DNA from: Gonatopus flavifemur
Taxonomy: Eukaryota > Arthropoda > Insecta > Hymenoptera > Dryinidae
Direction: 5' to 3'
Assembly (NCBI GenBank): GCA_018340375.1
Contig: JAFFJZ010000052.1
Location: 806,001 to 870,000, forward strand
DNA length: 64,000 nucleotides
Each line of letters opens with the position of its first letter. Position 1 is the first letter of the stretch. The position numbers and the translations under genes are program-made. The notes beneath the pieces were generated by a model. The model was not told where the DNA came from and searched no databases. It saw only the letters and a program-made list of their open reading frames with translations. Of this stretch, positions 1 to 11,474 are shown piece by piece.

Positions 1-2
1 CT

Positions 3-1373
3 GAGATTAGTCTCTGTACAGCTCGACTTGTAAAAATTGTTCAGTCTCAGGCATTCAAGACTGAAATAAAGGCTATTGAGAAGAACGAAATGCTAGCACG
101 ATCCTCTCCACTTCGCCTCTTAAATCCCTTCATAGATGATAATGGCATTCTAAGAGTGGGGGGTCGCTTGGAAAATTCAAGTCTTCCTTATTCCGCGAGG
201 CATCCAATGGTTTTGCCCTCTAAACATTCCTTCACGTCATTACTCATAGAATATGAGCACAAGAGAAACATGCACGCGGGTATTCAAACGACTTTGGCTG
301 CTATTCGCCTAAAATTTTGGCCCCTTTCTGCTCGTAATTCCGTCCGCAGGGTGATTCACCGCTGTGTGAGATGTTTCAGAACCAATCCTCGGTCTCAACC
401 ACCAGTGATGGGCAATCTGCCTGCACCCAGAATTGATGTGCCTCTCCGTGCATTTATGACCGTGGGTGTGGATTTTTGCGGCCCTTTTTTAATGAAAGAG
501 GGCATTCGAAGATGCGCTCGCACACTCAAGGTTTATGTAGCGGTATTTGTATGCTTTGCCAGCAAAGCGATCCATTTGGAAATGGTTGCTGATCTAACAA
601 CTGACGCATTTTTAGGCTCTCTCAAGCGTTTCATCTCGCGCCGAGGACGACCCTCCAATATATATTCGGACAATGGTTTGAATTTTGTAGGAGCTGTACG
701 AGAACTCCGCAGACTTTTCGATTTAGTAAACTCTCCTGAATTAAATGATGCAATCGTGAGCTATGCTGCTGATGAATTGATCAATTGGCACTTCATTCCT
801 CCCAGAGCACCTCATTTTGGAGGTCTCTGGGAGGCCGCAGTGAAATCTTTCAAGTATCTGTTTTACCGTGTTGCAAGGAATGTGCCTTCACGTCAGGATG
901 GATTCAATACTTTATTGATTGAAATTGAGGCGGTTTTGAATTCAAGACCGATCACGGCTTGCTCCAATGATCCTAACGATCTCACGTACTTGACTCCTGG
1001 ACACTTTTTGATCGGTGACTCTCTAAAGGCGTATCCCGAACCTTCATTGGATGGAGTCCCCATTGGTAGACTGTCTAGGTGGCAAAAATTTGAGCAACTT
1101 CGTCAGCACTTCTGGCAAAGATGGCGACGTGAATACTTAAATCAATGTCAACAGTTGAACAAATGGCAAACTGATCCTAAGTTAACATTTCAAATGGGAC
1201 AATTGGTCATAGTTGCGGAGGATAATCAACCTCCATTAACATGGTGTCTCGGTAGGATTTCCGACGTCTTTCCTGGTGCTGATGGAGTTGTTCGTACCGT
1301 TTCGGTTCGCACTACCAATGGTACTTATAAGAGAGCGGTTGCGAAACTTTATATACTTCCTATTTATGATTGA
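3..1373 (+). CDS. BEL/Pao retroelement pol, integrase end (5' partial)
   Basis: This is the C-terminal part of a BEL/Pao polyprotein. The frame is open from base 3, so the true start lies upstream of the window. The integrase zinc-binding region has the expected two His (around HKRNMH) followed by the CVRC pair. The catalytic core follows, with the first Asp in VDFCGPF, the second in YSDNGLNF and the Glu in LWEAAVKSFK. After it comes the usual basic C-terminal domain (LSRWQKFEQLRQHFWQRWR, then GQLVIV and LGRI). No stop or frameshift interrupts the 457 visible codons, unlike the second BEL element at 18-27 kb, so this copy is younger or better preserved. Integrase inserts the reverse-transcribed copy into the host genome. 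The family call is firm; activity cannot be judged without the 5' part. Confidence 0.93.
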   Translation, partial: EISLCTARLVKIVQSQAFKTEIKAIEKNEMLARSSPLRLLNPFIDDNGILRVGGRLENSSLPYSARHPMVLPSKHSFTSLLIEYEHKRNMHAGIQTTLAAIRLKFWPLSARNSVRRVIHRCVRCFRTNPRSQPPVMGNLPAPRIDVPLRAFMTVGVDFCGPFLMKEGIRRCARTLKVYVAVFVCFASKAIHLEMVADLTTDAFLGSLKRFISRRGRPSNIYSDNGLNFVGAVRELRRLFDLVNSPELNDAIVSYAADELINWHFIPPRAPHFGGLWEAAVKSFKYLFYRVARNVPSRQDGFNTLLIEIEAVLNSRPITACSNDPNDLTYLTPGHFLIGDSLKAYPEPSLDGVPIGRLSRWQKFEQLRQHFWQRWRREYLNQCQQLNKWQTDPKLTFQMGQLVIVAEDNQPPLTWCLGRISDVFPGADGVVRTVSVRTTNGTYKRAVAKLYILPIYD

Positions 1374-1817
1374 ACTTTTGGGAAAAAGTTGATTGTAAAA
1401 CGGTAATATTCCTATGATTGATTCATAAGCTGTGAATATGTGAAATTTTCATTCTCTTGACATCAAATCGCACAAAAGGTGCAAAATGGCTTGTAAAACA
1501 GCCTGCCAAATTTAATAACGATAACTTATAAGTTCGTGTTTGTGTCTTCATTATTTGCTTGATATTTGTTTGACTATATTATAACGTTGACTGAAGAAAC
1601 TGTAAGCTTTCATTTTATAAGACATAAAATTATATATGTTGATAATTGAGAATTTGTAATCTGCTTTTTTCTTATGTTAACAGACTGTCATGTTTTTGTG
1701 CCTCGAATATATATTATTATTGTTCATAGGTACATACATTTTGTAACGGTGGGTTCCTGGAACTTCTGATGTAAAGCGATTCGATTGTTGAAAGTGGGTT
1801 CTTTCAAGGGGGGAGTA
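1374..1817 (+). other. BEL element 3' untranslated region and polypurine tract
   Basis: This is 3' noncoding sequence between the pol stop codon and the LTR, AT-rich and without a usable frame. It ends in a purine run, caaggggggagta at 1805-1817. A polypurine tract primes plus-strand DNA synthesis and lies directly before a 3' LTR, which fixes the LTR start at 1818. The spacing of about 430 bases is long for this family but shows nothing else recognisable. Confidence 0.6.
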
Positions 1818-2095
1818 TGTTTGATAGTATGCCTTGATTTGAATTGCGCGCGTATCGAAACTCCGGTTTGATGCTTGGCAGCACTGTCACGAAGGAAGCT
1901 ATGCTTAACGCGAAAGGGACGCGGCAGTTAGTTACACGCTCGCTTTCAGGGCTCGAACACGCTAAGAAGTTTCCCGGCAATTTTCCGCAGTAAAGGCTGA
2001 TAATTAAAGACTCATTAAAGTTATATTCATAAACAATAAAAGCGTGATTTGTAATCACTGGGAGATTTTTCTTAAAATCTATTATTATTCCCGAA
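1818..2095 (+). repeat. 3' LTR of the first BEL element (truncated)
   Basis: The LTR begins with TGTTTGATAG directly after the polypurine tract. It holds a possible polyadenylation signal (aataaaa near 2034). A match to another repeat starts at about 2095, so the LTR either ends there or is cut off there. The 5' LTR is outside the window, so the boundary cannot be confirmed by pairing. The second BEL element seems to begin its 5' LTR with the similar TGTTTAAGTA. Confidence 0.5.
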
Positions 2096-2298
2096 CACCC
2101 TAGGAGCCATGTTTCATAATAATTCATCGATTCAAGCGATAACAAATATTCAAAGACTGCGGAGAAAATGAGGTATATGTGTATGTATACAGCAGAGAAA
2201 ATTTTCTCCGAGATCACCTATTTCTTCAGAAAAAGATTTTTGAAAAATAGAAGGACTTGTCCGATTGCAATAAAAAAAATGGTCCTTGGGGAAGGACC
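2095..2298 (-). repeat. Inverted copy of the repeat head at 7.48-7.69 kb
   Basis: Read on the minus strand, this block matches 7480-7690 closely: a poly-T stretch after a ccttcccc motif, then aggtgatctcggagaaaattttctcc, then ctgtatacata, then cgcagtctttgaatattcgttatc, then gaaacatgggtcctagg. It therefore carries the head of the satellite-bearing repeat and the first bases of one satellite unit, without the tandem array. It lies directly against the BEL LTR. Confidence 0.7.
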
Positions 2299-2429
2299 TG
2301 AATATTCCGGACCAAAATCTTTTCAGAATTCCATTAAGAATCTGCCCTAGTTAAACATCCGATTGAATCCGGTAAAAAAATTCTATCGGAATGAATTGAG
2401 TTTCTGCATTGGAGATTTCCCACTAAGTC

Positions 2430-3420
2430 CAATAAGATACTTTTTTATTGGATTGAATCGGTAATTTATGATTAGCAAAAATTCCGATCAAATCCGATGA
2501 AAAAAATTTTATTGGAATGAATTGAGTTTCTGCATCGGAAATTTCCCCTTAATACCAATAAAATGCTTTTCTATTGGATTTAATCGGTATTTTATGATCA
2601 ATCGAAACTCCAATTGATACCAATGAAATATTTTTTGATGTTATTCAATGGGTATTTTATTATTAATCAAAATTCTGATTGATGTAAATCAATTATTTCC
2701 TAATTGGATCCAATTAAGAATTTGCCAACACCTCTATCTCCGCATATGACTTGAGAAATTCATTCCTACCTGGAGGGGATCCGAACTATCACCGATCTAC
2801 CTAGCTGTAAGACTTGCCTTCTTAACCTCTAAGCTATCCTAACACGCTGCTCCGAAGGGGCATATTGCCAAACATATCCTGGTCAAAGATATCTGATTGA
2901 ATCTAATGACAAAAATGTTTTTCGATTGGATTCAATCGGTTTCTTATGAATAATAAAAACTCCGATTGATACCAATGAAATATTTGTCAAAGGGATTCAA
3001 TGGGTATTTTCTTCATACTGAAAATTGCCACTGATACCAATAAAATATTTTCCAATGTAATTCAATGGATATTTTATAATCAATGAAAATTCCGATCGAT
3101 ATCAATGGGATGTTGTTTAATTGCATTCAATCGGTATACTATTGAACATGAAAATTTTAATGGTTCCACGCGAAATATTTCTCAATGGGATTCAATGGGT
3201 ATTTTATTGATAATGAAAATTCGGATTGATACCAATAAAATATTTGTCAATGGGTTTCAATGGGTATTTTATTACCAATAAAAATTCCGATGAATACCAA
3301 TGATATATTGTCAAATTGGTTTCAATCAGTATTCTATGATCAATGAAAATTCCGATTGGCACCAATAAGATAGTTTTTACTTGGATTTGATCGGTAGGTA
3401 GTTTATTTATTCGAAACCGA
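2430..3420. repeat. Tandem repeat, period about 65 bp
   Basis: Successive copies of the core (accaat/atcaat preceded by gattgat) start near 2971, 3036, 3101, 3165, 3231, 3296 and 3361, a steady 65-base step. Less regular copies occur from 2430 to 2700. Units alternate tattttcaatgggattcaatgggtattttat with atcaatgaaaattccgattgat. The tRNA-like stretch at 2769-2855 interrupts the array. Confidence 0.8.
2769..2855 (-). ncRNA. tRNA-like sequence (tRNA pseudogene or SINE head)
   Basis: On the minus strand an A-box-like TAGCTTAGAGG (2836 to 2826) is followed 38 bases later by a B-box-like AGTTCGGATCC (2787 to 2777). These are the internal promoter elements of RNA polymerase III tRNA genes, at normal spacing. 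The acceptor stem cannot be paired cleanly and no anticodon loop is certain, so this is more likely a tRNA-derived SINE head or a dead tRNA than a working gene. Confidence 0.4.
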
Positions 3421-4605
3421 TAGTCTGATGCAATAAAAGCGATTCTAAAACCGAATTGGTTATTGTCGGAACATAGCTGTACTCGGAAACAAAAGATTAG
3501 TTGAAATAACTATTTAACTTGTGAGCGCATATGGACCAATTTTTTTCGTTGGAATAACCAATTTTTGTATTGATTCAACCAGTTTTCCAAATCAGTCAAA
3601 TCAATTAATAAAATTGTTGTCTGGACGAAAAGAAATGGGTCCATATGCGCTTACAAGTCAACTAGTTGTTTCAACTAATCCTTTTTTCTCATGTAGGATA
3701 TTAGGATCTGTGAACTTTCCGATTATTTCCAATAGATTCAAATGTTGGGATGATCCAACTAAAACCCATTGATCAATTAAATTCATACATTTTCAAATCA
3801 AGTCGGAATTTCCCCATAAAAAACTTATTACTCATCTAATTCCATACATTTCCCCGTTACTTCCAATAGATTGAGGTTATGGAAAATTCCAATCAGAACC
3901 GTTCGCCTCACGGAATGGACAGAATTTCAATCATCCAATCAGATATCTCTTATACAGACCAACAGATCACGCGAAGTCTTATTGATTCAAATAAACAACA
4001 GATTTTTCTATTGGTAAATCCTCGATTCAATCCTATAGAAAAGAAGTCCCGATTAATTCCTATTCATTTGGAATCGGTAGCTTAGCTTTTCCGATTGACC
4101 TTATCCATTCCGATTGTTTTTGAATCGGTTTTTATCGAATCCTATTGGATTTCTTAACCAGGGTGCTCTCAGAAAAGTGTACAGCAATTTTGAATCACCC
4201 AGTATATGAGGTGAGTTTGGTCATATATACCGAATATGTGATTCATTTTTACTAGGGATGACCAGTAATTTATAACATAAAAATTTTCGATACTTATAAA
4301 ACACTTGAGAGAATTCTGAGATGTAGTTCTGAATAGGCATAGCAGACTTCAAGGTTTGAACAAATTCCAATTATTCCTTCCCCTCAACAAAATTCACAGA
4401 AGAAATGATAAACATAGGCCTTCCAATATGGTTTTTTCCCTTACAACGGTGAGAATATTTTCGAAGGCGATAAATGAGAGATATATTTCCTTAGCCACAG
4501 AAAAACCAGTTCAGGGCGTGGAATGACCGCTTGAATGCACTATTCAGGGTTAGACATACCATTTTTTTCTTGAATAACACCGCAAGTGGATACCCTATCC
4601 ACTTA

Positions 4606-4841
4606 CCCTGGTTAAAAGAACCCATCGATTCTGACCAATTCTCAATCAATTACGATTAAACGTGGACAATGTTCTGACCAAATCTCACCAGTGATTTTTC
4701 CATGAGATTTGGTCAGGACTTTCATGTGAATCTCCTTGAATCTGGCCAAATCTCACTAAATTACGATTAAAGTTGGACAATGTTCTGACCAAATTTAATT
4801 GAATTTCATTTGTCGGATTCAATGGATTCTTTTAACCAGGG
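4606..4841. mobile_element. 236-bp MITE with CCCTGGTTAAAAGAA ends
   Basis: The ends are ccctggttaaaagaaccca and its near-reverse at 4824-4841. TA lies directly outside each end (4604-4605 and 4842-4843), the target duplication expected for a Tc1/mariner-type element. The interior repeats a phrase (ctgaccaaatctca) on both strands. No coding capacity. It shares its ends with the element at 2345-4163. Confidence 0.75.
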
Positions 4842-7450
4842 TAGTCAATGGGCTCCCACAAAAATGTTCGCATCCCAATCAACAAATTTCAACAACTGAA
4901 GGATATGTCACGTATAATTCGGACTAAGTTCTTTTCATGATTCCCAATTATCACTCTCATCCAAACTTCCACTCCTTCAAGTTGCTCTTACAAGAAGTTC
5001 AACGAATAATATCCGAACAGGAAAATATAATCAAGCAAACTCCAATAAAAAAAGATGTATATATATATAAGTGGCCTGAAATGAGGCGATGGTGGAATTC
5101 CTCCAATCTCACCTCTCGAAGTGTTAGGCTACTCTCCCATGGACCGGAATTCGTTCCGGCGGAATGACTTTAAACCAATCGCTTTCACAATTCCTTTTAA
5201 AGCGTTCTATCAGAAATCTATAAAAAATTGTGCATTGGTTCAATTTTCATTCCGCCGGAACGAATTCCGGTCCATGGGAGGCCAGCCTTACCATTTGCTC
5301 AAAAAACGAACTAGTGAGAATTTAAGACCAATCGGATATGTTGTGGTGTCACAACGGGCTCGAATTACAGTATTTTGAAACCAAATCGTTGTTTTCCATC
5401 ATTTTTTTGCAAATATTCACCATTTTGTCATTCTGATCAGTATTCAACCGGCGGCAAACGAAAACACGCCAAAATTGACATGGGAAAACGAACAAAAATA
5501 TGTATGATGATATTCTTTCAAGTTGCATACATCGAGTGAAAAATTTTGAAACTCATGCGTAGTTCATCCTGTTGTATTAACCTATGAGACAATAGAATTC
5601 TCATCCTCTTCAATTTTGATAAGCTCTAATGCATTTGGAGATAAAAAACGGTCAGGTATTTTTTCAAAAAATCCTCCAACTTTTTGATTGAGAAGATTTG
5701 CGTATATCGTACCGACGCCTAAATCATACCTCTGCGATATTTCAGAAGATACTGCTAACCAATGTCAACTAGCGACGGAAACGTGAACTACACTATCTTC
5801 TAGTCATTCTCATCGAAACCCGTCGCTATGAAGCGCGTATTCTATTCACAGTGGTCAAATCTAGTAAATTCGATGCGCTGATGTTAAATTCACATTCCGT
5901 GTCTGAAGGAATAGCATCCAAAGGGTAAAAATGAGCGTTTCAGAGGAGTGATTTTTCAAACGATATTCTTTTAGTTACCTTTTGAGATATCGGGAGTTCA
6001 TGAGCGATGCTTTTGAGGTCAGGTTTCTTTTGTTTGTTCCCCTCACGACACAGTTGCCTGTATCTTACCGCCACGTGCTTTTAGGCCAGGCAAATTAGCT
6101 CAAAAAATGCCGTTTGCTGGAACAAATTAAAGAATGGATCAAACCAGGTGGAATCGATAATTGGGATGGTTTAGGTGGAGGGAAAAAAATTTGCAACATG
6201 TAGCTGTTGGGGGGGGATAAACTATGAGCATTAAACAATTTTAGGAGCCTATTTTTTCCCCTAATTCGATGAATATCTCGGAAACTTGACAAGAGATCGA
6301 AAAACTACTACGGCCCTTTTTTGTAGGCAATCAAATTTCCTACAGAAATGATCATATACGAGGTCCCAAAGGTGAAATTTATAATCGACGATTTTGACGA
6401 TTTCTTGGTCCGCTCGAACTTATAAACAAATAAAAAACAACGAATTTAGAGTCAATGAATCAATTTGCAAAAATTTAGGAGATAACAAGACACTTTGAGG
6501 ATCATTTTTCCGGGGTTGCGAATAATTTCGCAATTCGGATTGTTTATTTACAGGCCATGTGGAAATTGATTTGAAAAAAGGTGTTTCTTTATAAAGTCAT
6601 ATCTTTGGCCATTTAAAAGGATTTCGGAGTTAATGAAATCTATTGGATCTTGTAGGAGATGGAATTCTCTAAAACCTTGATCTTCAAAGTTCTCCGAAAA
6701 ATCCATCCCTTTGCTGTTATTAAGCAACAAAGACCACCCCTTTGAGAAAACCAGTCATATCTCTTCACAGAGAAACATTTTTACGATGGGAGATGTTTTG
6801 TTTGTTGATTATTCTAACTTACTTAGGAATTGACGATGGAGAAATTTAAAAAATCTTCATGTCTTTATAAATAATTGCGTTTTCATGCGATTTTGGAAAA
6901 TTCTAAGGGGCTTCATATCGAAAATGATCAGACCTTTCCCTCGCAGAATAGATCACTTATTCCGAAAAAGTCCCCAAATTATTTAAAAAAAATTGTTTAT
7001 AACAATTATTTGACCACTTTATCAATCCAAAATGTGGTCCAAAATATTCCTTGCAAGCCGATTCATCCGATTTTCGTCAAAAAATGCAGTTTCTCGTATG
7101 GATTCGAACTCGCTCAACGCAAATATCGGCTCACAATTTACATCGGCACATTTTTTCCACATTGTTTACTGATTTGTTTATGAAAAACTTGAATTTTTTT
7201 GTGTTTCTCAATTCGAAAAAAATCTGGGAAATTCATTTAATTTCCTCTAAATCCATATCATTGTTCGAAAACTGTGATCTCTCATTTTTAGGCACTCATC
7301 GGTATACGTAGTATACCAGAACGGAGTGCCTATTGCAGCCGCTATCGTACGCTCTGACCGTATGTTCTGAAATATTTGAGTAATCGAATTGAAAGTTGGA
7401 TAGTTTTTCATTTCATGCATAACTGATTGATAATCCGTGGGGTTTTCTGT
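4842..7450. other. AT-rich stretch without a recognised gene
   Basis: Short frames occur (for example 6875-7183) but none has a recognisable domain, splice context or sustained codon bias. A MITE-like palindrome lies at 5126-5288. A weaker inverted pair (tagcgacgg/ccgtcgcta) lies at 5766-5829. The hairpin ggcactc...gagtgcc near 7291-7330 marks the approach to the satellite repeat. Confidence 0.6.
5126..5288. repeat. Palindromic MITE-like repeat
   Basis: A 33-base sequence starting ctcccatggaccggaatt at 5134 is repeated perfectly inverted, ending at 5280. Weaker pairing extends outward (ttaggctac/gccagcctta). The arms flank a 90-base spacer. The perfect arms suggest a young or folded element. 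No clear target duplication is seen. Confidence 0.7.
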
Positions 7451-7451
7451 A

Positions 7452-7480
7452 TGTGTATCTATCTATCTGTCTGTCTGTCC
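7452..7480. repeat. TCTA/TCTG microsatellite
   Basis: A short run of tatctatctatctgtctgtctgtcc tetranucleotides lies just before the poly-T tract that opens the satellite-bearing repeat. Confidence 0.85.
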
Positions 7481-9130
7481 TTCCCCCGAGACCATTTTTT
7501 TTCTATTGCAATGGGACAAGTCCTTCTATTTCTTCTTAATTTTTTTCTGAACAAATAGGTGATCTCGGAGAAAATTTTCTCCGCTGTATACATATACATA
7601 TATCTCATTTCCTCCGCAGTCTTTGAATATTCGTTATCTTGGCTGAATTATTATGAAACATGGGTCCTAGGGGTTTTCGAGGGTGCTGAATCCGAATCTG
7701 GAGTCAAATCCCGAATTCAAGATGGCGGATCCAAGATTGCCGAAGTGAATTTAGTCAATTTTGCATTTGTGGACGGATTTATATGTAACACATGGGTTCT
7801 AGGGGTTTCGAAGGGTGAGGAATTCGAATCTAACGTCGAAAAACGAATGCAAGATGACGGACGTGAATTTAGTCAATTTCGCATGCGTGGAGAGATTTAT
7901 ATGGAACATGGGTCCTGGGGACTTCCGAGGGTGAGAAATTCGGATCTGACGTCGAAAAATGAATTTAAGATGGCGGATTCAAGATGGCGAACGTGAATTT
8001 AGTCGTTTTGGCATTTATGGACGGATTCCCATAAAATATGGGTTGTAGGGGTTTTCGAGGATGCTGAGTTCGAATTTGGGGTCAAATCCGGAATTCAAGA
8101 TAGCGAATACGAGATGGCCGACGTGAATTTAGTGAATTTTGCATTTGTGGACAGATTTATATGAAACATGGGTTCTAGGGGTTTTAAAGGGTGAGGAATT
8201 CGAATCTGACGTTGAAAAACGAATTCCAGATGGCGAGCGTGAATTTAGTCAATTTCGCATGCGTGGATAGATTTATATGAAATATGGGTTCTAAGGGTTT
8301 TCAAGGGTGCTGAATTCGAATCTGACGTCGAATCCCGAATTCAAGATAGCGGATTTATGATGACGAACGTGGATTCAGTCCTTTCGGCATTTATGGACGG
8401 ATTCCTATGAAACATGGGTTCTAGGAGTTTCCGAAGGTGCTGAATTTGGATCTGGGGTCAAATCCCGAATTCATGATCGCGCATCCAACGTGGCGGTCGT
8501 GAATTGAGTCATCTTGGCATTCATGGACAGATTTATATGAAACGTGGGTCCTAGGGGATTTCGAGGGTGCTGAATTCGAATCTGGGGTCAAATCCCGAAT
8601 TCATGATCGCGCATTCAACGTGGCGGTCGTGAATTGAGTCATCTTGGCATTCATGGACAGATTTATATGAAACGTGGGTCCTGGGGGTTCTGATGGGTAA
8701 GGAATTCAAATCTGACGTCGAGAAACGAATTCAAGATGATGGATCCAAGATGGCGGTCATGAATTGAGTCATCTTGGCATGTATGGACGGATTTTTATGG
8801 AACATGGGTTCTAGCGGGTTCAAAGGGTGCTGAATTCGAATCTGGGGTCGAATCCCGAATTTATGATGGCGGATCCAACATGGCGGACATGAATTCAGTC
8901 AACTTCGCATTTGAGGACAGATTTATATGAAACATGGGTCCTATGGGTTTTGGAGGGTGAGGAATCCAAATCTGACGTCAAAAAACGAATTCAAGATGGC
9001 AAATCCAATATCGCACACGTGAACATAGTGATTCTGGCTCTAATGAACAAAATCATATTGTTATATGTAACACGGGTTCTACGGATCTCCCAGGGTGCTG
9101 AATCAAATCCTGGGCTGCAATGTCGGAAGA
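7481..9130 (+). repeat. Satellite-bearing repeat, about 130-bp units
   Basis: After a head shared with 2095-2298, about eleven tandem units follow. The landmark gatttatatgaaacatgggt (with variants) recurs near 7773, 7890, 8020, 8151, 8266, 8396, 8525, 8655, 8785 and 8917, giving steps of 115-117 or 129-132 bases. The short steps lack about 15 bases around the aagatggcgga phrase. Each unit also carries gaattcgaatctg and gaatttagtca. The long open frame at 7559-7996 is a by-product of the repeats, not a gene. Confidence 0.88.
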
Positions 9131-10414
9131 AAATAAGAATTCCGATCTTCCCGTGTGAGCTCTACTGCATCCGCAGACTGTCCAAGAGCTGTCTGACGTT
9201 ATGACAACCACGCACTAGTGAGAACCTAAAAGTGAAGGAAGTAGCTATTGGAACAAATGGAGCCTGAAAATATTCCGATTCATTCCTAAGTTACGCCCAA
9301 ATAACTCTTCGTTACGCTTATCACGTTCAAATGCCTCTTAGCTTACGCTTTTGTCGTGCTTCCAGGCTTCATCTCTCTCAGGACAGTTGAAATTCTGCAG
9401 TTCTCCAGGGACATACACTACCGCCCAATGAAGTTCGGACAACTCTCACGAAAACTTGAAATTTTTGGAGTTGAATATCTCGGTAAGTATTCATCGTAGA
9501 GGGGGGAACCAAAAACCAGCTTGAAGAGCAAACTCTGCCCTTCAAAATGTATATCCACATTTTTCTCATATCTCCATTTTCTTATCAAAAAAATTCACTC
9601 GAAAAGATGATGATTATCGAATTTTTTTTCAATTCCCAAACTCAGGTTTTTTGTTGGGCGATCAGTGCACAAAACAGTGATCTTGATCGTTGGATAGAAC
9701 ATGGATTTAGCTTCAAAATGATTCTTGGTTTTTGTTGCTACGATTTTTTGGTCCCGAGTTCTGCCATTTTTTTGTGAAAAAAGTGACTCTTTCGAAAAAG
9801 TGGTATAACTCCGAAACTATTGACTACACAGAAAATTGTTCGGGAAGAAAAAGTTTCGTTCCAATGTTTTCTACATGTCAGAATTCTTCTAGAATTTTTG
9901 GGATCACTTTCATTTCCATCACTTTTTCGGCCGCTTCAAGGGAAGTTTCGAGCGATATTAAATATATCACCACTCAACGAAGTTCGAACACTTGTTCAAA
10001 ATTTATTGAAATATCATCCATTGTAGTATGATCCCGTAATATATTCATTGATCACTTTGTACTGATATTTTGGTTTATCGATTGGTCTTTTTCAAAGATG
10101 TCAAGATTCATAATATTCTCAAAGCTTTGATTTTACAGGATAATTATAATCATAACAAAAAGTGAGAAAGATTATGTTGGTTCATGAAAGTAAACAATAC
10201 CTCGCTTTCTCGAAGACGAAGGAGCAATAACATTTGCAAATCTAATTTGTCGTGTTAGAAAACACACACATTTACATTTTCCCTCATCACACATCAACAT
10301 TTTTGTTTACATTTTTCTCACTATTCGGATCATGAACAATCTTTCAGTTTCATATTTGGCCTACACTGATTAACTTGTTGAGAATATTTCTCTTTTGTCA
10401 AGTTCTGGTCAAAA

Positions 10415-11474
10415 GTGTGTGTTGAAATGCCTAGAGGAAAGTCTCTTTGTATTGCGATGCGGTCTGCTATAATCGAAATGCACAATCAAAACGATTCCGT
10501 GCGTAAGATAGCTGAAAAATTTCAAATCAGCGAATCAACTGTTTTGGATACCATGAACCGCTTCCGTAGTACAGGAACTGTAGAAGATCTTAGTCGACCA
10601 GGGCGTTCAAGAATCACTTTCCATGCTAATGATGAACGCATAAAACTTATGAGCAAGCGGAACAGAAGAATGACAGCACCAGAAATAACTGCTGAAATCA
10701 ATCGTAATCGCAATCAAACAATTTCTTCAAGTACCGTAAAACGACACCTCCAAGAAGCTGGTCTCCATGGTCGTGTTGCTGTAAGAAAACCATTGCTCCC
10801 TCGTGGCAATAAGTTGAAACGTTTCCAATGGGCTAAAGATCATCTAGCATGGACAGTGGAGCAGTGGAAAAATGTCCTCTGGACAGATGAGTCCAAGTTT
10901 AAGATTTTTGGGCAGAAGAGGAGAATTTTCGTCAGACGTTCTGCAAAGGAAAAAATGATTCCGGACTGTGTAGTGCCCACAATAAAAAATACAGGAGGAT
11001 CAGTATTCGTTTGGGGATTTTTTCCCATGACAGGGGTGGGTGATCTCGTTAGAATCGAAGGAATTATGGGAAAAAGGAAGAATACGAACAAATATTGATG
11101 AGAAATGCTGTACCATCAGGGAAGAGATTAAACGGGAGTAATTTTATCTTCAAGATAACGACCCGAAACACACATTTAAATTATGCAAATCATACCTCGA
11201 AACCTTAGAGAAAACAAAAGTGTTGAAAAATATGATTTGCCCCCCCCCCCCCCAAAGTCCTGACTTGAACCCCATCGAGCTCCTATGGGATGAACTTGAT
11301 GGAAGAATAAGAATCGAGTGTCCTAAGTCAAAAGACCATCTTTGGAGCAAACTACAAGAAGTTTGGTATGATCTCCCAGAAGTAACTATGAGGAACCTAA
11401 TAGAGAGGATGCCTAGGGTCACTCGAGCAGTATATCAAGCTGAAGGAGGATTCTTTGATGAAAAAAAAGTTTGA
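10415..11474 (+). pseudogene. Tc1-type transposase, frameshifted
   Basis: Cut-and-paste DDE transposase of a Tc1 element. The N-terminal paired-type helix-turn-helix region (residues about 15-60, ISESTVLDTMNRF) is followed by a GRSR motif (PGRSRIT) and a second helix-turn-helix. The first catalytic Asp lies in LWTDESKF. The second lies in QDNDPKHT (near 11152) in another frame, and the Glu lies in SPDLNPIELLWDEL (near 11265). The frame breaks at about 11065-11100 and again at the C-tract of 11238-11252, so the product cannot be whole. MPRGK is the likely true start, just after the first in-frame Met. Neighbours are only its own inverted repeats. Confidence 0.92.
11238..11252 (+). repeat. Poly-C tract in transposase
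   Basis: A run of about 14 C interrupts the region coding the WP-like residues before SPDLNPIE. It is a slip-prone site and probably one of the frameshift positions. Confidence 0.8.

Larger units (their letters stand above)
2345..4163. mobile_element. Non-autonomous element with CCCTRGTTAA ends and internal tandem repeats
   Basis: The left end reads ccctagttaaacatcc and the right end, reversed, ccctggttaagaaatcc. A shorter neighbour at 4606-4841 has the same ends, which defines a family. The 1.8-kb interior is filled with variants of an AT-rich motif (gattgataccaatgaaatat, then attcaatgggtatttta). No long open frame is convincing; short frames such as 3521-3772 run through the repeats. A tg dinucleotide flanks each end, so the target duplication is at most two bases and unclear. 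Confidence 0.65.

Noticed and set aside
7559..7996. Open frame of 145 codons
   Set aside because: It is made by the 130-base satellite; the same phrase recurs in each unit.
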